A stretch of DNA of 64,000 nucleotides. It comes from Methylomonas rapida. Lineage in GTDB: Bacteria > Pseudomonadota > Gammaproteobacteria > Methylococcales > Methylomonadaceae. The notes below the pieces were generated by a model that saw only the letters and a program-made list of their open reading frames with translations, was not told the origin of the DNA and did not search any database. The position numbers and the translations under genes are program-made. This document shows, one piece after another, positions 26,304-36,040 of the stretch; position 1 is the first letter of the stretch; every line of letters starts with the position of its first letter. The DNA is taken from contig NZ_CP113517.1 of NCBI RefSeq assembly GCF_024360925.2, positions 496,001 through 560,000 of the forward strand. The letters are read 5' to 3'.

Positions 26304-26340
26304 AGCCATCTCCCGCCGCAAGGCGTGAGATGGCTTTTTT
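26304..26340 (+). terminator. Intrinsic terminator after the small protein gene
   Basis: A long stem: the outer 9 bp (26304-26312 with 26327-26335) and an inner CGCC-GCAA-GGCG tetraloop hairpin, followed by a T run. A textbook terminator. Confidence 0.88.
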
Positions 26341-26454
26341 ATTTCTGGGGTGGACATTTCGGTCATCGCCCCCGCAAACGGCCATGGCCGATTCATTTGT
26401 CCGTTTCTGCTGTTAGAATGTTCCTCCTGTTCAAACTACCCAGAATTGTCAGAT

Positions 26455-28734
26455 ATGGACGTTATCCAGCGTATTGCCGAAGAACTATCCGTTAAATCCC
26501 AACAAGTGGCCGCCGCCGTGGCCTTGCTAGACGAAGGCGCTACCGTGCCGTTTATCGCCCGCTACCGTAAGGAAGCGACGGGCGGCCTTGATGATACCCA
26601 GTTACGCATGCTAGAAGAGCGCTTGATTTATCTGCGGGAACTGAACGACAGGCGCAAAACCATTCTGGATAGCATACGCGGGCAAGGCAAACTGACTCCG
26701 GAGCTGGAACAAGCCATTCTGGACGCCGACACCAAAACCTTGTTGGAAGACTTGTACCTGCCATACAAACCCAAACGCCGGACCAAGGCGCAAATCGCGC
26801 GCGAAGCCGGCCTGGAACCCTTGGCCGATGCCCTATTGGAAAACCGCGATCTGATTCCGGAGCAAGCGGCCATTGCTTATATCGATATCGACAAAGGCGT
26901 GGCCGATGTGGCGGCGGCGTTGGACGGCGCCCGTCAGATCATCATGGAGCGCATCTCGGAGGATGCTGAATTATTGGCTGAACTGCGCGAACGCATCTGG
27001 CGCAAAGGCATCTTACAATCGACTGTCGTTGCCGGCAAGGAAACCGAAGCCGCCAAGTTCAAGGATTATTTCGACTACAGCGAAGCCATCCATAAAATTC
27101 CGTCGCATCGGGCACTGGCGCTGTTTCGCGGTCGCAACGAGGATATGTTGACGCTGACGTTGAAACCCGCCGAACAGGATCAGGACGAACACCAATTATG
27201 CGCGCAATTCGTCTGTCAGCGCCTGCAGGTGAACGATCCTGCCAAGCCCGCCGACGCCTGGCTTGCGGAAACCGCGCGTTTTGCCTGGAAGGTCAAGCTG
27301 TTTACCCGCATCGACATGGATCTGAAATTGCGCCTGCGCGAAGCGGCCGAACAGGAAGCCATTCGGGTATTTGCCAGTAATTTGCGGGATTTGTTGTTGG
27401 CCGCGCCGGCAGGACACAAGGCAACCATGGGTCTCGATCCGGGCATTCGCACCGGCGTCAAGGTTGCCGTGGTCGATGCGACCGGCAAATTGCTGGCAAC
27501 CGAAACGATTTATCCGCATCCGCCGAAAAATCAATGGGATCAGTCCATCGCCACGCTGGCTCGGATGATCGCCCAGTATGGCGTGCAGTTGGTCAGTATT
27601 GGTAACGGCACCGCGTCGCGCGAAACCGACCAATTGGTGGCCGATCTGATGAAGCGGCATAAAGAATTGCCAGTCCAGAAAATCATGGTGTCCGAAGCCG
27701 GGGCCTCGGTCTATTCGGCCTCCGAACTGGCGGCGAAGGAGTTTCCCGAATTGGACGTATCGCTGCGCGGCGCCGTCTCGATCGCCCGCCGTCTGCAAGA
27801 CCCGCTGGCGGAGTTGGTCAAGATCGAACCCAAATCCATTGGCGTTGGCCAGTACCAGCATGATGTCAATCAGGTGCAGCTGGCGCGGATGCTGGATACG
27901 GTCGTAGAAGACTGCGTGAATGCGGTCGGCGTCGACGTCAATACCGCGTCGGCCGCGCTGTTGAAACAGGTTTCCGGCCTGAGCGCCAGCATCAGCGAAA
28001 ACATCGTCGCTTTCCGTAATCAAAACGGCCCATTCGCCAATCGGCATCAATTGAAAAAGGTGCCGCGTTTAGGTGACAAGGCCTTCGAACAGGCAGCTGG
28101 CTTTTTGCGCATCATGAATGGCGACAATCCACTGGATGCCTCGGCCGTGCATCCCGAAGCCTATCCCGTGGTCAATGCGATCCTGGACGATACCGGCAAA
28201 TCCATTCGAGACTTGATCGGGCAAAGCCAGTTTTTACGCGGCCTGAATCCGGCCAATTACACCAGCGAGGAGTTCGGTTTGCCGACGGTGACCGATATTC
28301 TGCAAGAGCTGGAAAAGCCGGGCCGCGATCCTCGGCCAGAATTCAAAAGTGTGCAGTTCAAGGAAGGCGTGGAAAAAATCACCGATCTCGAACCGGGCAT
28401 GAGCCTGGAAGGCGTGGTGACCAATGTCGCCAATTTCGGCGCGTTCGTCGATATAGGCGTGCATCAGGATGGCTTGGTGCATATTTCGCATCTGGCTGAC
28501 GATTTCGTCAAGGACCCGCGCGATGTAGTCAAGGCCGGCGATATGGTCAAGGTCAAAGTGTTGGAGGTTGATGTGGCGCGTCAGCGTATTTCGTTGAGCA
28601 TGAAGAAAAATATCGACAGTAGCGACATCGTGCGCAGCGAAAAATCGCAAAAAACCGGTACGCATAAGCCCAAACCGCAACCCGTTTTGCAAAATACGAT
28701 GAGCAACGCTTTTGCCAAAGCGCTGAAAAAATAA
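26455..28734 (+). CDS. tex: RNA-binding S1 protein Tex
   Basis: A 759-residue cytoplasmic nucleic-acid-binding protein of the Tex / Spt6-like family. In order: the N-terminal helical region ([21 protein letters not shown]), a YqgF/RuvC-like domain ([18 protein letters not shown]), a helix-hairpin-helix region ([20 protein letters not shown], then [23 protein letters not shown]) and a C-terminal S1 domain ([21 protein letters not shown]). The frame is open back to 26350, but ATG 26455 ([11 protein letters not shown]) fits relatives. Tex affects transcription and gene expression generally; it is not part of an operon here. Confidence 0.93.
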   Translation: MDVIQRIAEELSVKSQQVAAAVALLDEGATVPFIARYRKEATGGLDDTQLRMLEERLIYLRELNDRRKTILDSIRGQGKLTPELEQAILDADTKTLLEDLYLPYKPKRRTKAQIAREAGLEPLADALLENRDLIPEQAAIAYIDIDKGVADVAAALDGARQIIMERISEDAELLAELRERIWRKGILQSTVVAGKETEAAKFKDYFDYSEAIHKIPSHRALALFRGRNEDMLTLTLKPAEQDQDEHQLCAQFVCQRLQVNDPAKPADAWLAETARFAWKVKLFTRIDMDLKLRLREAAEQEAIRVFASNLRDLLLAAPAGHKATMGLDPGIRTGVKVAVVDATGKLLATETIYPHPPKNQWDQSIATLARMIAQYGVQLVSIGNGTASRETDQLVADLMKRHKELPVQKIMVSEAGASVYSASELAAKEFPELDVSLRGAVSIARRLQDPLAELVKIEPKSIGVGQYQHDVNQVQLARMLDTVVEDCVNAVGVDVNTASAALLKQVSGLSASISENIVAFRNQNGPFANRHQLKKVPRLGDKAFEQAAGFLRIMNGDNPLDASAVHPEAYPVVNAILDDTGKSIRDLIGQSQFLRGLNPANYTSEEFGLPTVTDILQELEKPGRDPRPEFKSVQFKEGVEKITDLEPGMSLEGVVTNVANFGAFVDIGVHQDGLVHISHLADDFVKDPRDVVKAGDMVKVKVLEVDVARQRISLSMKKNIDSSDIVRSEKSQKTGTHKPKPQPVLQNTMSNAFAKALKK

Positions 28735-28915
28735 AATAACAAGGCTCTGCTATACTTTGGCCCCGAATAGAAAAGGCTTGAAATCATGGGAATTGCAGGG
28801 AATAACGCGGCAATGATCTCAGGCCAGATTCCATTGACTCAAGGTTGGCTTTTCATCCGGGCCTGGTTTCGAACCGACTACGGCCCGTTACAGCCATCAA
28901 TTCACAGGAAAAGAT

Positions 28916-29299
28916 ATGAAACACAATCGTACCCTCGCATGTTTATTGCTGGTTGGCTGTTTGACCGCTGCAAATCCGTTGCAAGCCGAACCGACCGAAA
29001 GTTACGGTGAAATCGTTGGGCGCAAGCTGGCGAGCGGATTAGGCAATATCACGACCGCGGTAGGCGAGATTCCCAAAAACATCATCATCGTCAATAACGA
29101 AAGCAATTTCGTTTATGCATTTACCGGCGGCATGATCAAAGGTTTGCTGAATATGACAGGCCGTATTGGGGTGGGGTTCCTGGATTTGATTTCGGCGCCG
29201 ATTCCAACCTATCCGGTTATCGATCCCTTGTTCATCTGGGATGATTTTTATGCCGATACGACTTATGGCCCGATATTGGTTTACGAAGAAAGCCGCTGA
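28916..29299 (+). CDS. Exosortase system-associated protein, TIGR04073 type
   Basis: A 127-residue exported protein. The signal peptide spans about residues 1-24 (cut after LQA). The body has the TIGR04073 pattern: GRKLASGLGNITTAVGEIPKN, a second hydrophobic stretch, then DLISAPIPTYPVIDPLFIWDDF. Proteins of this type are found in genomes with exosortase/PEP-CTERM sorting, but their role is unknown. No exosortase gene is in the window. An AGGAAAAG precedes the ATG. Confidence 0.7.
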   Translation: MKHNRTLACLLLVGCLTAANPLQAEPTESYGEIVGRKLASGLGNITTAVGEIPKNIIIVNNESNFVYAFTGGMIKGLLNMTGRIGVGFLDLISAPIPTYPVIDPLFIWDDFYADTTYGPILVYEESR

Positions 29300-29305
29300 A
29301 TGTCA

Positions 29306-29337
29306 GAGGCCTCATGCTCGTTCGGGCATGAGGCCTC
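29306..29337 (+). terminator. 12-bp hairpin after the TIGR04073 gene
   Basis: A perfect 12-bp stem (29306-29317 with 29326-29337) with an 8-nt loop, 7 bases after the stop codon. There is no T tract, so it may be a 3'-end stabiliser or a factor-dependent terminator. Confidence 0.5.
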
Positions 29338-29394
29338 CGCCTTCGTCGTGCATTAAGGATTTTGTGACAAATAAGTTCCGTATTCTCGATGGTA

Positions 29395-29433
29395 GGGGCG
29401 AATTCATTCGCCCGGGGCGATTAAAATCGCCCC
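29395..29433. repeat. Two tandem REP-like hairpins
   Basis: GGGCGAAT-TC-ATTCGCCC (29396-29413) is followed without a gap by GGGGCGATT-AA-AATCGCCCC (29414-29433). Such GGGGCGA... sequences are common intergenic repeats in many bacteria. They lie between the converging TIGR04073 gene and sbcC. Confidence 0.6.
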
Positions 29434-29455
29434 TAAACAGATTTCTAGCCAAATC

Positions 29456-32400
29456 CTAAGCCACCATCTTCAGTTCGCTAAGCCCATTCGGTTTTTTCAC
29501 CAGCTCGATTTGGGTTTTGATGCGTTTTTTCACGCCTTCGACGTGCGAAATGACCCCTACGGTCTTGCCGTGCGTTTTCAGGTTTTCCAGCGTGCTCATC
29601 GCTAGATAGAGCGATTCGGCATCCAGGTTGCCGAAGCCTTCGTCCAGAAATAACGAATCGATCGCCTTGCCGTTGTTGGCTATTTCCGCCAGCGCCAACG
29701 CCAGTGCCAAACTGACCACGAAACTTTCGCCGCCGGACAGCGTTTGCGGTAAGCGGCGGGCGTTTTTCTGTTTGGTGTCTTCTATTTCCAAGGCCAGACC
29801 CAGTTCGCTGGTGCCGCTGCGCACGTAATAGCGGCCGCTCAACTTTTCCAGGATTTGATTGGCATGCGACAGCAGTTTGTCGGCCATCAAACCTTGAATC
29901 CGACGCCTGAATCCGGCCGGGTCGTCATTGATCAGTTTCATTTCGGCCGCAGCCTCGACAAACAAGCGCTGTTGCTCATCGGCTTGCGCCTGCAGGGTTT
30001 GTAATTTTTCCTGATATTGCCGTTGCTTGGCGAGTTTGTTGGTCAATGTCTGAACTTCTTGTTCCGCAATGTCGATTCTGGTGTCGATGTTGACCACTTC
30101 TCGCTGAATATCCTCGGCTATCCAGCCGTCAGCCACCGCGGTTTCGCTGTCGAGTCTGAGCCCCAGCTCCTGCAACTGCTGTTCGGTTTGCGTCAGGCTG
30201 ATATTCTCCTTTTCAAGTTGCTGGCGGATGTCATTTTCCTGCGCGAACAAGTGTAGCAGGCTGGTCAAGATTTCAACCGATTCGAACGGGGTGCCGGCTA
30301 TCTTGTCCGTCAAGGTTTGAAAAATGGTTTTGTATTCGATTTGCGTGATGCGTAATTGCTGTTCCTGCTCGACGATCAATTTTTGTTTTTCGATCACGGC
30401 AATATGCAGGCTCAATAATTCCTGCTGGCTCAAGTTTTCCGTGTTGCTGGCAAGTTGCTGCTGATAGTGGTTGATTTTACTTTCGCAGGCTTGCAGCTTT
30501 TCGTTCAATTCGGCGATGTCTTTTTGCAGACCTTCTTGCCGCAGCAAATGAATCTGATAGTCTTGGCGCCGGCTGTTCAGGCGGTCGAACAAGGGATTTT
30601 CCTTGCCTTTACCGGGTAGTTTTTCGCCCAAGGCGCTCAGTTGTTTTTCCAGTTTTTCCAGCAATGCGCTTTCTTCGGAGCGGCGCTCGGCATATAGTTT
30701 TTCGACTTCATCGAATTCAGGTGGTCTATCGTTCCAGCGTGCTTCCAGTTCGGCCACCGTCGCGGTCAATTTTTCTAGCGTGGCCTGCTTGCCGTCGATT
30801 TCGGCGCTCATTTTTGCAATGCTGCGTTGCAATTGAGCATGCTGCTTGACCAGTTCATTGAGTTTATTCAGTTCTTCGGTTTCCTCGGCCAACACCTGTT
30901 TTTGCAAGGATAAATTGCCAATCTCCATGCCGCCGCGCATGATGTTCATGCGGTTGGCCAAAACCGTCCACTGCGAATGCATTTGCTGCAGGCGCTGTTG
31001 TCTGGCCGACATTTGCGAACCGTATTTTTGTGCCGCTTTCAGTTGCGAGCTGGCTTGTTCGACACTCGTTTTCAGGGTCTGAATTTTGTTGCGCTGATCC
31101 AGTAGCGCTTTCTTGGCATCGGTATAAACCGGTGGTTTTTGCACGTAAGGATGGCTAATCGAGCCGCATAGATAACACGGCTGTCCCTCGATCAGCTTGG
31201 CGCGGTCGGCGCTCATCTTCTTGATCAACGCCTCGTTGCGTAGGGCTTGCTCCAAGACCTTGATGATGTTTTGCTCGCGGCTCAATTCTTCGCTTAGCTC
31301 ATCAAGCCGAGCCTGCAGCTCGGCTTGATTGGGCGGAATGTCCACCTGTCTTTTGATGCCCAGCCAAGACAGCCAGCCCTTATACGTCAATTTTGAAGTC
31401 GCATTGGCCAGTGAAACCATTTCCTGCAAGTCGTTGACGCGGGACTGCTGCTCTTGCTGTAGCTCCTTCAGTTCGTCGAAGCTTTTGCCTTGGGCCAGTT
31501 CTTCCAGGGTTTGGCTATCGCTTTCGATTTGCTGTTTCAAATCAACGAGATCTTGCTGGGTCGTTTCCAGTGCTGTCTTGTTCTTTTTCAGCGCTCCCGA
31601 GGTATTTTTGATCCAGTTGGCGTTGGCTTTTTGCTTGGCGCCGAGTTCTATCAGCTCGTTCCTGAGGTTACGCAGACGAACGACGTCGGGAAAGTCCTCG
31701 AGCAGACTGGCGTCGCTTTGATGTGTTTGTAACCAGTTTTCTATTTCGGCAAGAGGGGCTTGGTTGTTGCTGATTTGTTGTTGTATCGAGGCGGCCAACT
31801 CGCGTTGACGGGGGAGTTCCAGCTTTAATTCGCTGATCGACAATTTCAACGCATCGACAAGCTGTTTTTGTTCTGCCAGCGATTTTTCCGGTAGCGTCAC
31901 GGATGGCGCGTTAATGTCGCTGCCGAGCTGCCGTTGTAACATGGCCAGCTCTTGGCGGTAACTCTCCAGGGTTGTTTGTTGTTGCTCGACCAGGGCTTGT
32001 TTGCTGTCAAGCAGATTTATTTCGCCGCGATATTGAAGTGCGTCCTGGCCGTTGGCGATTCTTTCCAAATCCACTTGATGGCGCGCAATCGCTTCGATCA
32101 AATCCTGGCGTTTGAATCGCAACTGCTGCTGTTGTTTTTCAAGCGTGGCGATGTTCTGCAGTGTTGCCAGTTGCTGTTGCACCTGTTGCCGCTGCTGCTT
32201 GAATTCTTCGGCTTGCTCCTTGAAATCCTGCAGGTCCTGGGTAGCGGCGGCCAACGCCTCTTGACTCATGAACGGGATGGTGGCGATATCTTGTTGTACC
32301 TGGCTTAAGCGGGTTTGGGCCTGGGTGAATTGTTGTTCGGCTTTTTGCCGATAATCCGCATAAAGATCCGTGCCGCTGATCTTTTCCAAAATATCCATAC

Positions 32401-32890
32401 GCTCGCTGTCGAGTGCGTTCAAAAATGCGGCGAAATCGCCTTGCGGCAAGACGATGGACTTGCTGAAACGGTGAAAATCCATGCCCGTCAATTCGGCAAT
32501 GCGGGTGCGTACTTGATTGGGGGTTTCCGCCAGCAGTTCTTGTTGCTCGCCGAGCCGCAGCAACGTCATTTTGGGAAATACGGGCGCGGCGGAGTCGGTA
32601 TTTTTGACTTCCCAGCTTGAGCGGAATTTTTCGTTGGCCAACGCGAATTCGACCTGGGCAAAGCATTCATCGGTTTGCTTGGTCATCACATGTTCGGCGG
32701 GCTTGTCGAAACGGAAGGTCTCGCCGTAAAGGCCCAAGGTAATCACATCGAGGATACTGGTTTTTCCAGAGCCGTTAGGGCCTGTAATCGCAAAAACACC
32801 GCTGTCGGCAATGGGGCCTTGGTCGAATGCAACCCTGCCTTCGCCCTCCAGCGAATTGATGTTTTTGAAATAGATATTGAGTATGCGCAT
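29456..32890 (-). CDS. sbcC: Exonuclease subunit SbcC (Rad50-like ATPase)
   Basis: A 1144-residue SMC-like ATPase, the Rad50-type partner of the SbcD nuclease that cleaves DNA hairpins and protein-blocked ends. The N-terminal Walker A is GPNGSGKTS (about residues 38-46). Two long coiled-coil arms flank the zinc hook CYLC near residue 565. The C-terminal half has the signature LSGGESFVVSLALALALAEI and Walker B SLFLDEGFGNLD. The length is normal. The sbcD gene usually lies directly upstream; here that side is about 375 bases of non-coding DNA, so sbcD must be elsewhere or missing. Confidence 0.93.
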   Translation of the reverse strand: MRILNIYFKNINSLEGEGRVAFDQGPIADSGVFAITGPNGSGKTSILDVITLGLYGETFRFDKPAEHVMTKQTDECFAQVEFALANEKFRSSWEVKNTDSAAPVFPKMTLLRLGEQQELLAETPNQVRTRIAELTGMDFHRFSKSIVLPQGDFAAFLNALDSERMDILEKISGTDLYADYRQKAEQQFTQAQTRLSQVQQDIATIPFMSQEALAAATQDLQDFKEQAEEFKQQRQQVQQQLATLQNIATLEKQQQQLRFKRQDLIEAIARHQVDLERIANGQDALQYRGEINLLDSKQALVEQQQTTLESYRQELAMLQRQLGSDINAPSVTLPEKSLAEQKQLVDALKLSISELKLELPRQRELAASIQQQISNNQAPLAEIENWLQTHQSDASLLEDFPDVVRLRNLRNELIELGAKQKANANWIKNTSGALKKNKTALETTQQDLVDLKQQIESDSQTLEELAQGKSFDELKELQQEQQSRVNDLQEMVSLANATSKLTYKGWLSWLGIKRQVDIPPNQAELQARLDELSEELSREQNIIKVLEQALRNEALIKKMSADRAKLIEGQPCYLCGSISHPYVQKPPVYTDAKKALLDQRNKIQTLKTSVEQASSQLKAAQKYGSQMSARQQRLQQMHSQWTVLANRMNIMRGGMEIGNLSLQKQVLAEETEELNKLNELVKQHAQLQRSIAKMSAEIDGKQATLEKLTATVAELEARWNDRPPEFDEVEKLYAERRSEESALLEKLEKQLSALGEKLPGKGKENPLFDRLNSRRQDYQIHLLRQEGLQKDIAELNEKLQACESKINHYQQQLASNTENLSQQELLSLHIAVIEKQKLIVEQEQQLRITQIEYKTIFQTLTDKIAGTPFESVEILTSLLHLFAQENDIRQQLEKENISLTQTEQQLQELGLRLDSETAVADGWIAEDIQREVVNIDTRIDIAEQEVQTLTNKLAKQRQYQEKLQTLQAQADEQQRLFVEAAAEMKLINDDPAGFRRRIQGLMADKLLSHANQILEKLSGRYYVRSGTSELGLALEIEDTKQKNARRLPQTLSGGESFVVSLALALALAEIANNGKAIDSLFLDEGFGNLDAESLYLAMSTLENLKTHGKTVGVISHVEGVKKRIKTQIELVKKPNGLSELKMVA

Positions 32891-33265
32891 AAGTGATTGA
32901 AATCAAGGTTATTTGTCGGCGCTATTTTGTTGGGCGGGGTCCGTAGTGGTGTCCAAAAATTACGCGCTGGAAAATGTTGATACATTAAAACGGCATGATA
33001 CACGATGGCATTTGGTGAAACAAAGTGGCGGCTTTTGGGTTTCACCGGGGCGCCTCGCTGTTCTGGGAAACTGAATTTTTGGAAAAATATTTTTCGCAAA
33101 CAACATTAACGACAAATTCTAAGCCTTTGATCCCGCGTCGTATAAATAAATCACGCCACAATTGTAGCTAAAAAACCACTTGAAAATTAAATTTAATACT
33201 GGAAAATCATAGGCTTATCGGTATTTTTGTCGTTTGTAAGAGGCTTGAAATCAACAGGAGGCCCT
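32891..33265. other. Intergenic region upstream of sbcC
   Basis: AT-rich DNA between the divergent sbcC and the small membrane protein gene at 33266. It should hold both promoters. No gene or clear repeat is seen, and no sbcD remnant. Confidence 0.5.
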
Positions 33266-33406
33266 ATGAAAATTGCGCTTGCCGCCATCGCGGGATTCAC
33301 TATTAGCACTTTGATCGTCATTTCGCTCTTCCAGCTATTTGCTTTTTTGATTAAGGATTTGGCGAAGATGGTTTCAGAGGCCTGGTATGCGCCTGAACAC
33401 CATTAA
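33266..33406 (+). CDS. Small 46-residue membrane protein
   Basis: A short gene encoding 46 residues, beginning MKIALAAIAGF and ending WYAPEHH. One strongly hydrophobic helix spans about residues 3-29 (ALAAIAGFTISTLIVISL onward), followed by an amphipathic KDLAKMVSEAW tail. A very good CAGGAGG lies 6 bases before the ATG, and the TAA is clean. I do not recognise a family. It could be a small subunit of a larger membrane complex or a stress microprotein. Confidence 0.6.
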   Translation: MKIALAAIAGFTISTLIVISLFQLFAFLIKDLAKMVSEAWYAPEHH

Positions 33407-33748
33407 ATCGATTCTGAACATACTGTCCGTGCAATAGCATTGAGCTGTGGCAAACTGTCGCGCTTTTTCTGGGCAAGACGCTTTGAGTTCACTAGAATGC
33501 GCCCGCTTTGACTTGGGCCAATACGAGCTAAAAGCTTCGTATCTTTTGAGGGGGAGGAAAGCCATGTAGGTACGCGGCATGGCTAAAAGCAGGCATATTG
33601 AGGATAGCTCAACAATGAATGTGTCTGAACATTGTCCGTAACGTTCATGAAGGCTCGGCGCCGCCCCGGCAAATGAAAGTCAACGGTGATATGCCTTTGG
33701 TTTTTGGGGCTATCGCGTGACTTTCAGAGGCAAAATGCCGAATTTGGC
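33407..33748. other. Intergenic region with a short direct repeat
   Basis: No credible gene. TCTGAACATACTGTCCGT (33413-33430) recurs in a slightly shortened form, TCTGAACATTGTCCGT, at 33624-33639. The function of the pair is unknown. Confidence 0.4.
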
Positions 33749-35029
33749 TCATGAAACCAAATAGGTTGACTTCGGTTCGTTGGCCGCCTCGAGTATCTGC
33801 TCCATGCTGACCTTGTCGTAACCGCCAGAGAGCAACACAATAAAGCGCTCGCGCAGCATGGGGCTATTCCGGGAACGTAGGATGATATTGTTGGCATCTT
33901 TCTGTTCCAGAATGCGGTACCAGTTATAAATCATTTTGAAAATGCGTTCCATCGGTTCCCGGATCCGCGCCTCATAGGCGCTTAACCGCAAAGCGCTGAA
34001 ATCGCCGCCGTTGGCAAAACCATCAAGAATGGTGTCGGCGGCGTAAAGACCGCTCCGCATCGCCAGCGTAACACCGGCGGAAAAAACCGGATCGACAAAC
34101 ATCGAGGCATCGCCTAGCAGTAAAAAGCCGTCGCCGTGAAAGCGGTCATTGATATAGCCGATAGAAGCGATGGTCTTGACGTCCATCGTTTGCTCGGCGC
34201 CTGTTAGCCAGTCGCGCACGCAATCGCAACGATTGATCGCCGTCTCAAAGCATTCTTGCGGAGAAGTTCCCAAGCGTTTGGCGGCGCGGGCATCCAAAAC
34301 TACGCCGACGCTGGTCACATTGTTCCTTAACGGGATATACCAAACCCAGCCGCCGTCGATGGTATGAATGTCGGTAGTGACCGAGCCATCGATGACTTCG
34401 CCAAACGTGACAAAATCATGGGGATTGCGGCGAAAGCCGCCTTTGAAATGCGCGAAATGGCTGATTTTGTTCAGTTCGGGTAGTGGCCGACGCCAGCCTA
34501 ACTTGCGCGCAATCAACGATTCCCGCCCTGACGCATCGATAACCACCGATGCATGAATGGGGCTAGGTGTCGTGCCGTTAGCCCCGGCATTGACGCCAAC
34601 GGCTTGATCGCCTTCAAATAGCACGTCCGCAACCGACCACTCACGTCGCACGTCCACGCCACATTCCTCGGCATGTTCGAGCAAAATTTCATCGAAACGC
34701 GCGCGTTCGACGTGATAGGTGTAGGGCCGTTCGAAATAGTCGGGATATTCCGCAGTCAGCAATAACACATCGGGCTTTTGGTTGAACATGCCAAAATTGA
34801 TGCCCTGCTTCACCGTAAAACCCTCGGCCTCAATCTTTTTCGTTATGCCGAGTCTCCGCCAGATTTCCCAACCGGCGGGTAATAACGATTCGCCGATTTG
34901 AAACCTGGGAAAACGCGCACGTTCGAACAATACCACGCGCTTTCCGGCCTTGGCTAATAGGGTTGCGGCACTCGTTCCTGCAGGCCCACCGCCGATCACC
35001 GCCACATCGAATCTTTCACATTGCGTCAT
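33749..35029 (-). CDS. Flavin-dependent halogenase-like oxidoreductase
   Basis: A 426-residue FAD enzyme of the flavin-dependent halogenase / geranylgeranyl-reductase-like superfamily. The FAD site is VIGGGPAGTSAA at residues 10-21. Halogenase-like marks are FQIGESLLP (about 44-52), a lysine in FTVKQGINFG where phenol- and pyrrole-type halogenases keep their catalytic lysine, and GGWVWYIPL, which fits the WxWxIP fingerprint. GDASMFVDPVFSAGV is the second flavin contact. No flavin reductase, carrier protein or biosynthetic partner lies nearby. It could instead be a hydroxylase or reductase of the same fold. Confidence 0.7.
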   Translation of the reverse strand: MTQCERFDVAVIGGGPAGTSAATLLAKAGKRVVLFERARFPRFQIGESLLPAGWEIWRRLGITKKIEAEGFTVKQGINFGMFNQKPDVLLLTAEYPDYFERPYTYHVERARFDEILLEHAEECGVDVRREWSVADVLFEGDQAVGVNAGANGTTPSPIHASVVIDASGRESLIARKLGWRRPLPELNKISHFAHFKGGFRRNPHDFVTFGEVIDGSVTTDIHTIDGGWVWYIPLRNNVTSVGVVLDARAAKRLGTSPQECFETAINRCDCVRDWLTGAEQTMDVKTIASIGYINDRFHGDGFLLLGDASMFVDPVFSAGVTLAMRSGLYAADTILDGFANGGDFSALRLSAYEARIREPMERIFKMIYNWYRILEQKDANNIILRSRNSPMLRERFIVLLSGGYDKVSMEQILEAANEPKSTYLVS

Positions 35030-35468
35030 CCGATTTCACCTGAATCTTGAAGCGATTTACTAATACCATGACTGCTTGGGGGAGGGACGGATTTCATATT
35101 GCTCAGACTGGAGCAAAACGGCCGGCAACACAGTGATGATTTTGGGAAAATTAAAAGACGTTGATTGTAAGTCACTTTTCAGCTTTTCCAATATGGGGAT
35201 TGAGGCGTTGCCGAACGGAAAACCGGGTTGGCGACCATTAGAACCATTAGAATATGAGTTCAACTAACCGGACGATGTTTCGCTGGCCGCCGCCACCAGT
35301 ATCCGCAAGCCAGAGCTCGGAATATCCGGTCGTCGTGATGCAGCCTCATCATTGCAGTCTATCTTTCAATCTGATTCAATGGCAGAAATTACCGGTAGAG
35401 ATACAGTTATCTATCCAACTGCTTATTAGGCATTCCATTCACATTCGCTTTACCCACAGGAGCGTAAG
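35030..35468. other. Intergenic region between halogenase-like gene and rnk
   Basis: Two overlapping open frames of about 65 codons on opposite strands (near 35060-35267) start at weak codons and resemble nothing I know. I see no reliable gene, RNA or repeat beyond a doubled CCATTAGAA near 35234. Confidence 0.4.
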
Positions 35469-35891
35469 ATGACAGAAATGAATACGAAACCGAAGCTGAT
35501 AATATCGTCGGTAGATGTAGAGCGTCTGGAGAAGCTTATTGAGTCACTACCGCTGAAATCCTTTCCTGGCAAGAACGAGCTTGAGGCTGAGTTGGCGCGC
35601 GCGGAAGTGGTAGAGCCGAAAGACGTGCCGCCCACGGTGGTAACGATGAATTCCACTGTGAGGTTTGAAGTCGAATCCTCAAACGAAGAGTTTTGTCTAA
35701 CACTCGTATATCCCTCCAGCGTGGACGATTCTGGCGAAAAGATTTCAATTCTTGCGCCTGTGGGTAGTGCTCTGCTTGGGCTGTCTCAAGGGGACGAAAT
35801 TGAATGGCCCAAGCCAGGCGGTGGGGTATTGCGAGTCCGCATCAAAGAAGTCACCTATCAACCAGAACGCTCTGGTGAGTACCACCGGTGA
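35469..35891 (+). CDS. rnk: Nucleoside diphosphate kinase regulator-like (Rnk/GreA-type)
   Basis: A 140-residue protein of the Rnk family, with an N-terminal short helical coil and a GreA/GreB C-terminal-like domain. Matching features are PKLIISSVDVERLEKLI, VVTMNSTVRFEVE, LVYPSSVDD and ISILAPVGSALLGLSQGDEIEWP. Rnk binds RNA polymerase and antagonises Gre factors in E. coli. An AGGAG lies before the ATG. The gene has no operon partner. Confidence 0.85.
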   Translation: MTEMNTKPKLIISSVDVERLEKLIESLPLKSFPGKNELEAELARAEVVEPKDVPPTVVTMNSTVRFEVESSNEEFCLTLVYPSSVDDSGEKISILAPVGSALLGLSQGDEIEWPKPGGGVLRVRIKEVTYQPERSGEYHR

Positions 35892-36040
35892 GTATGGATA
35901 CTGTTTGGGATCACCTGCTCAGTTGCTTGGTCAAGTACGTTGAAAATCGCACATAACAGAGTCATCAGTTCGGACGGGCAAAAGCAAATCTTCCGCGGCG
36001 CGTTACTTCTGTCGGCAGGTTATGGTGGGCGTTAGCTGTC

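Noticed and set aside
27196..28050. 284-codon minus-strand frame opposite tex
   Set aside because: Antisense shadow of tex, with no family resemblance.
28786..29010. 74-codon frame starting upstream of the TIGR04073 gene
   Set aside because: It overlaps the well-supported signal-peptide gene in another frame and resembles nothing.
33374..33580. 68-codon minus-strand frame downstream of the small membrane protein gene
   Set aside because: No SD, overlaps the better-supported 33266-33406 gene, and no family resemblance.
35060..35267. Overlapping frames of about 65 codons on both strands after the halogenase-like gene
   Set aside because: Weak start codons or no ribosome-binding site and no recognisable product.
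35950..36040. A possible integron attC-like site (TAACAGAG ... GGGCGTTAGC) before the small membrane protein gene
   Set aside because: The outer boxes do not match RYYYAAC / GTTRRRY well, no second site follows the gene, and no integrase is seen.
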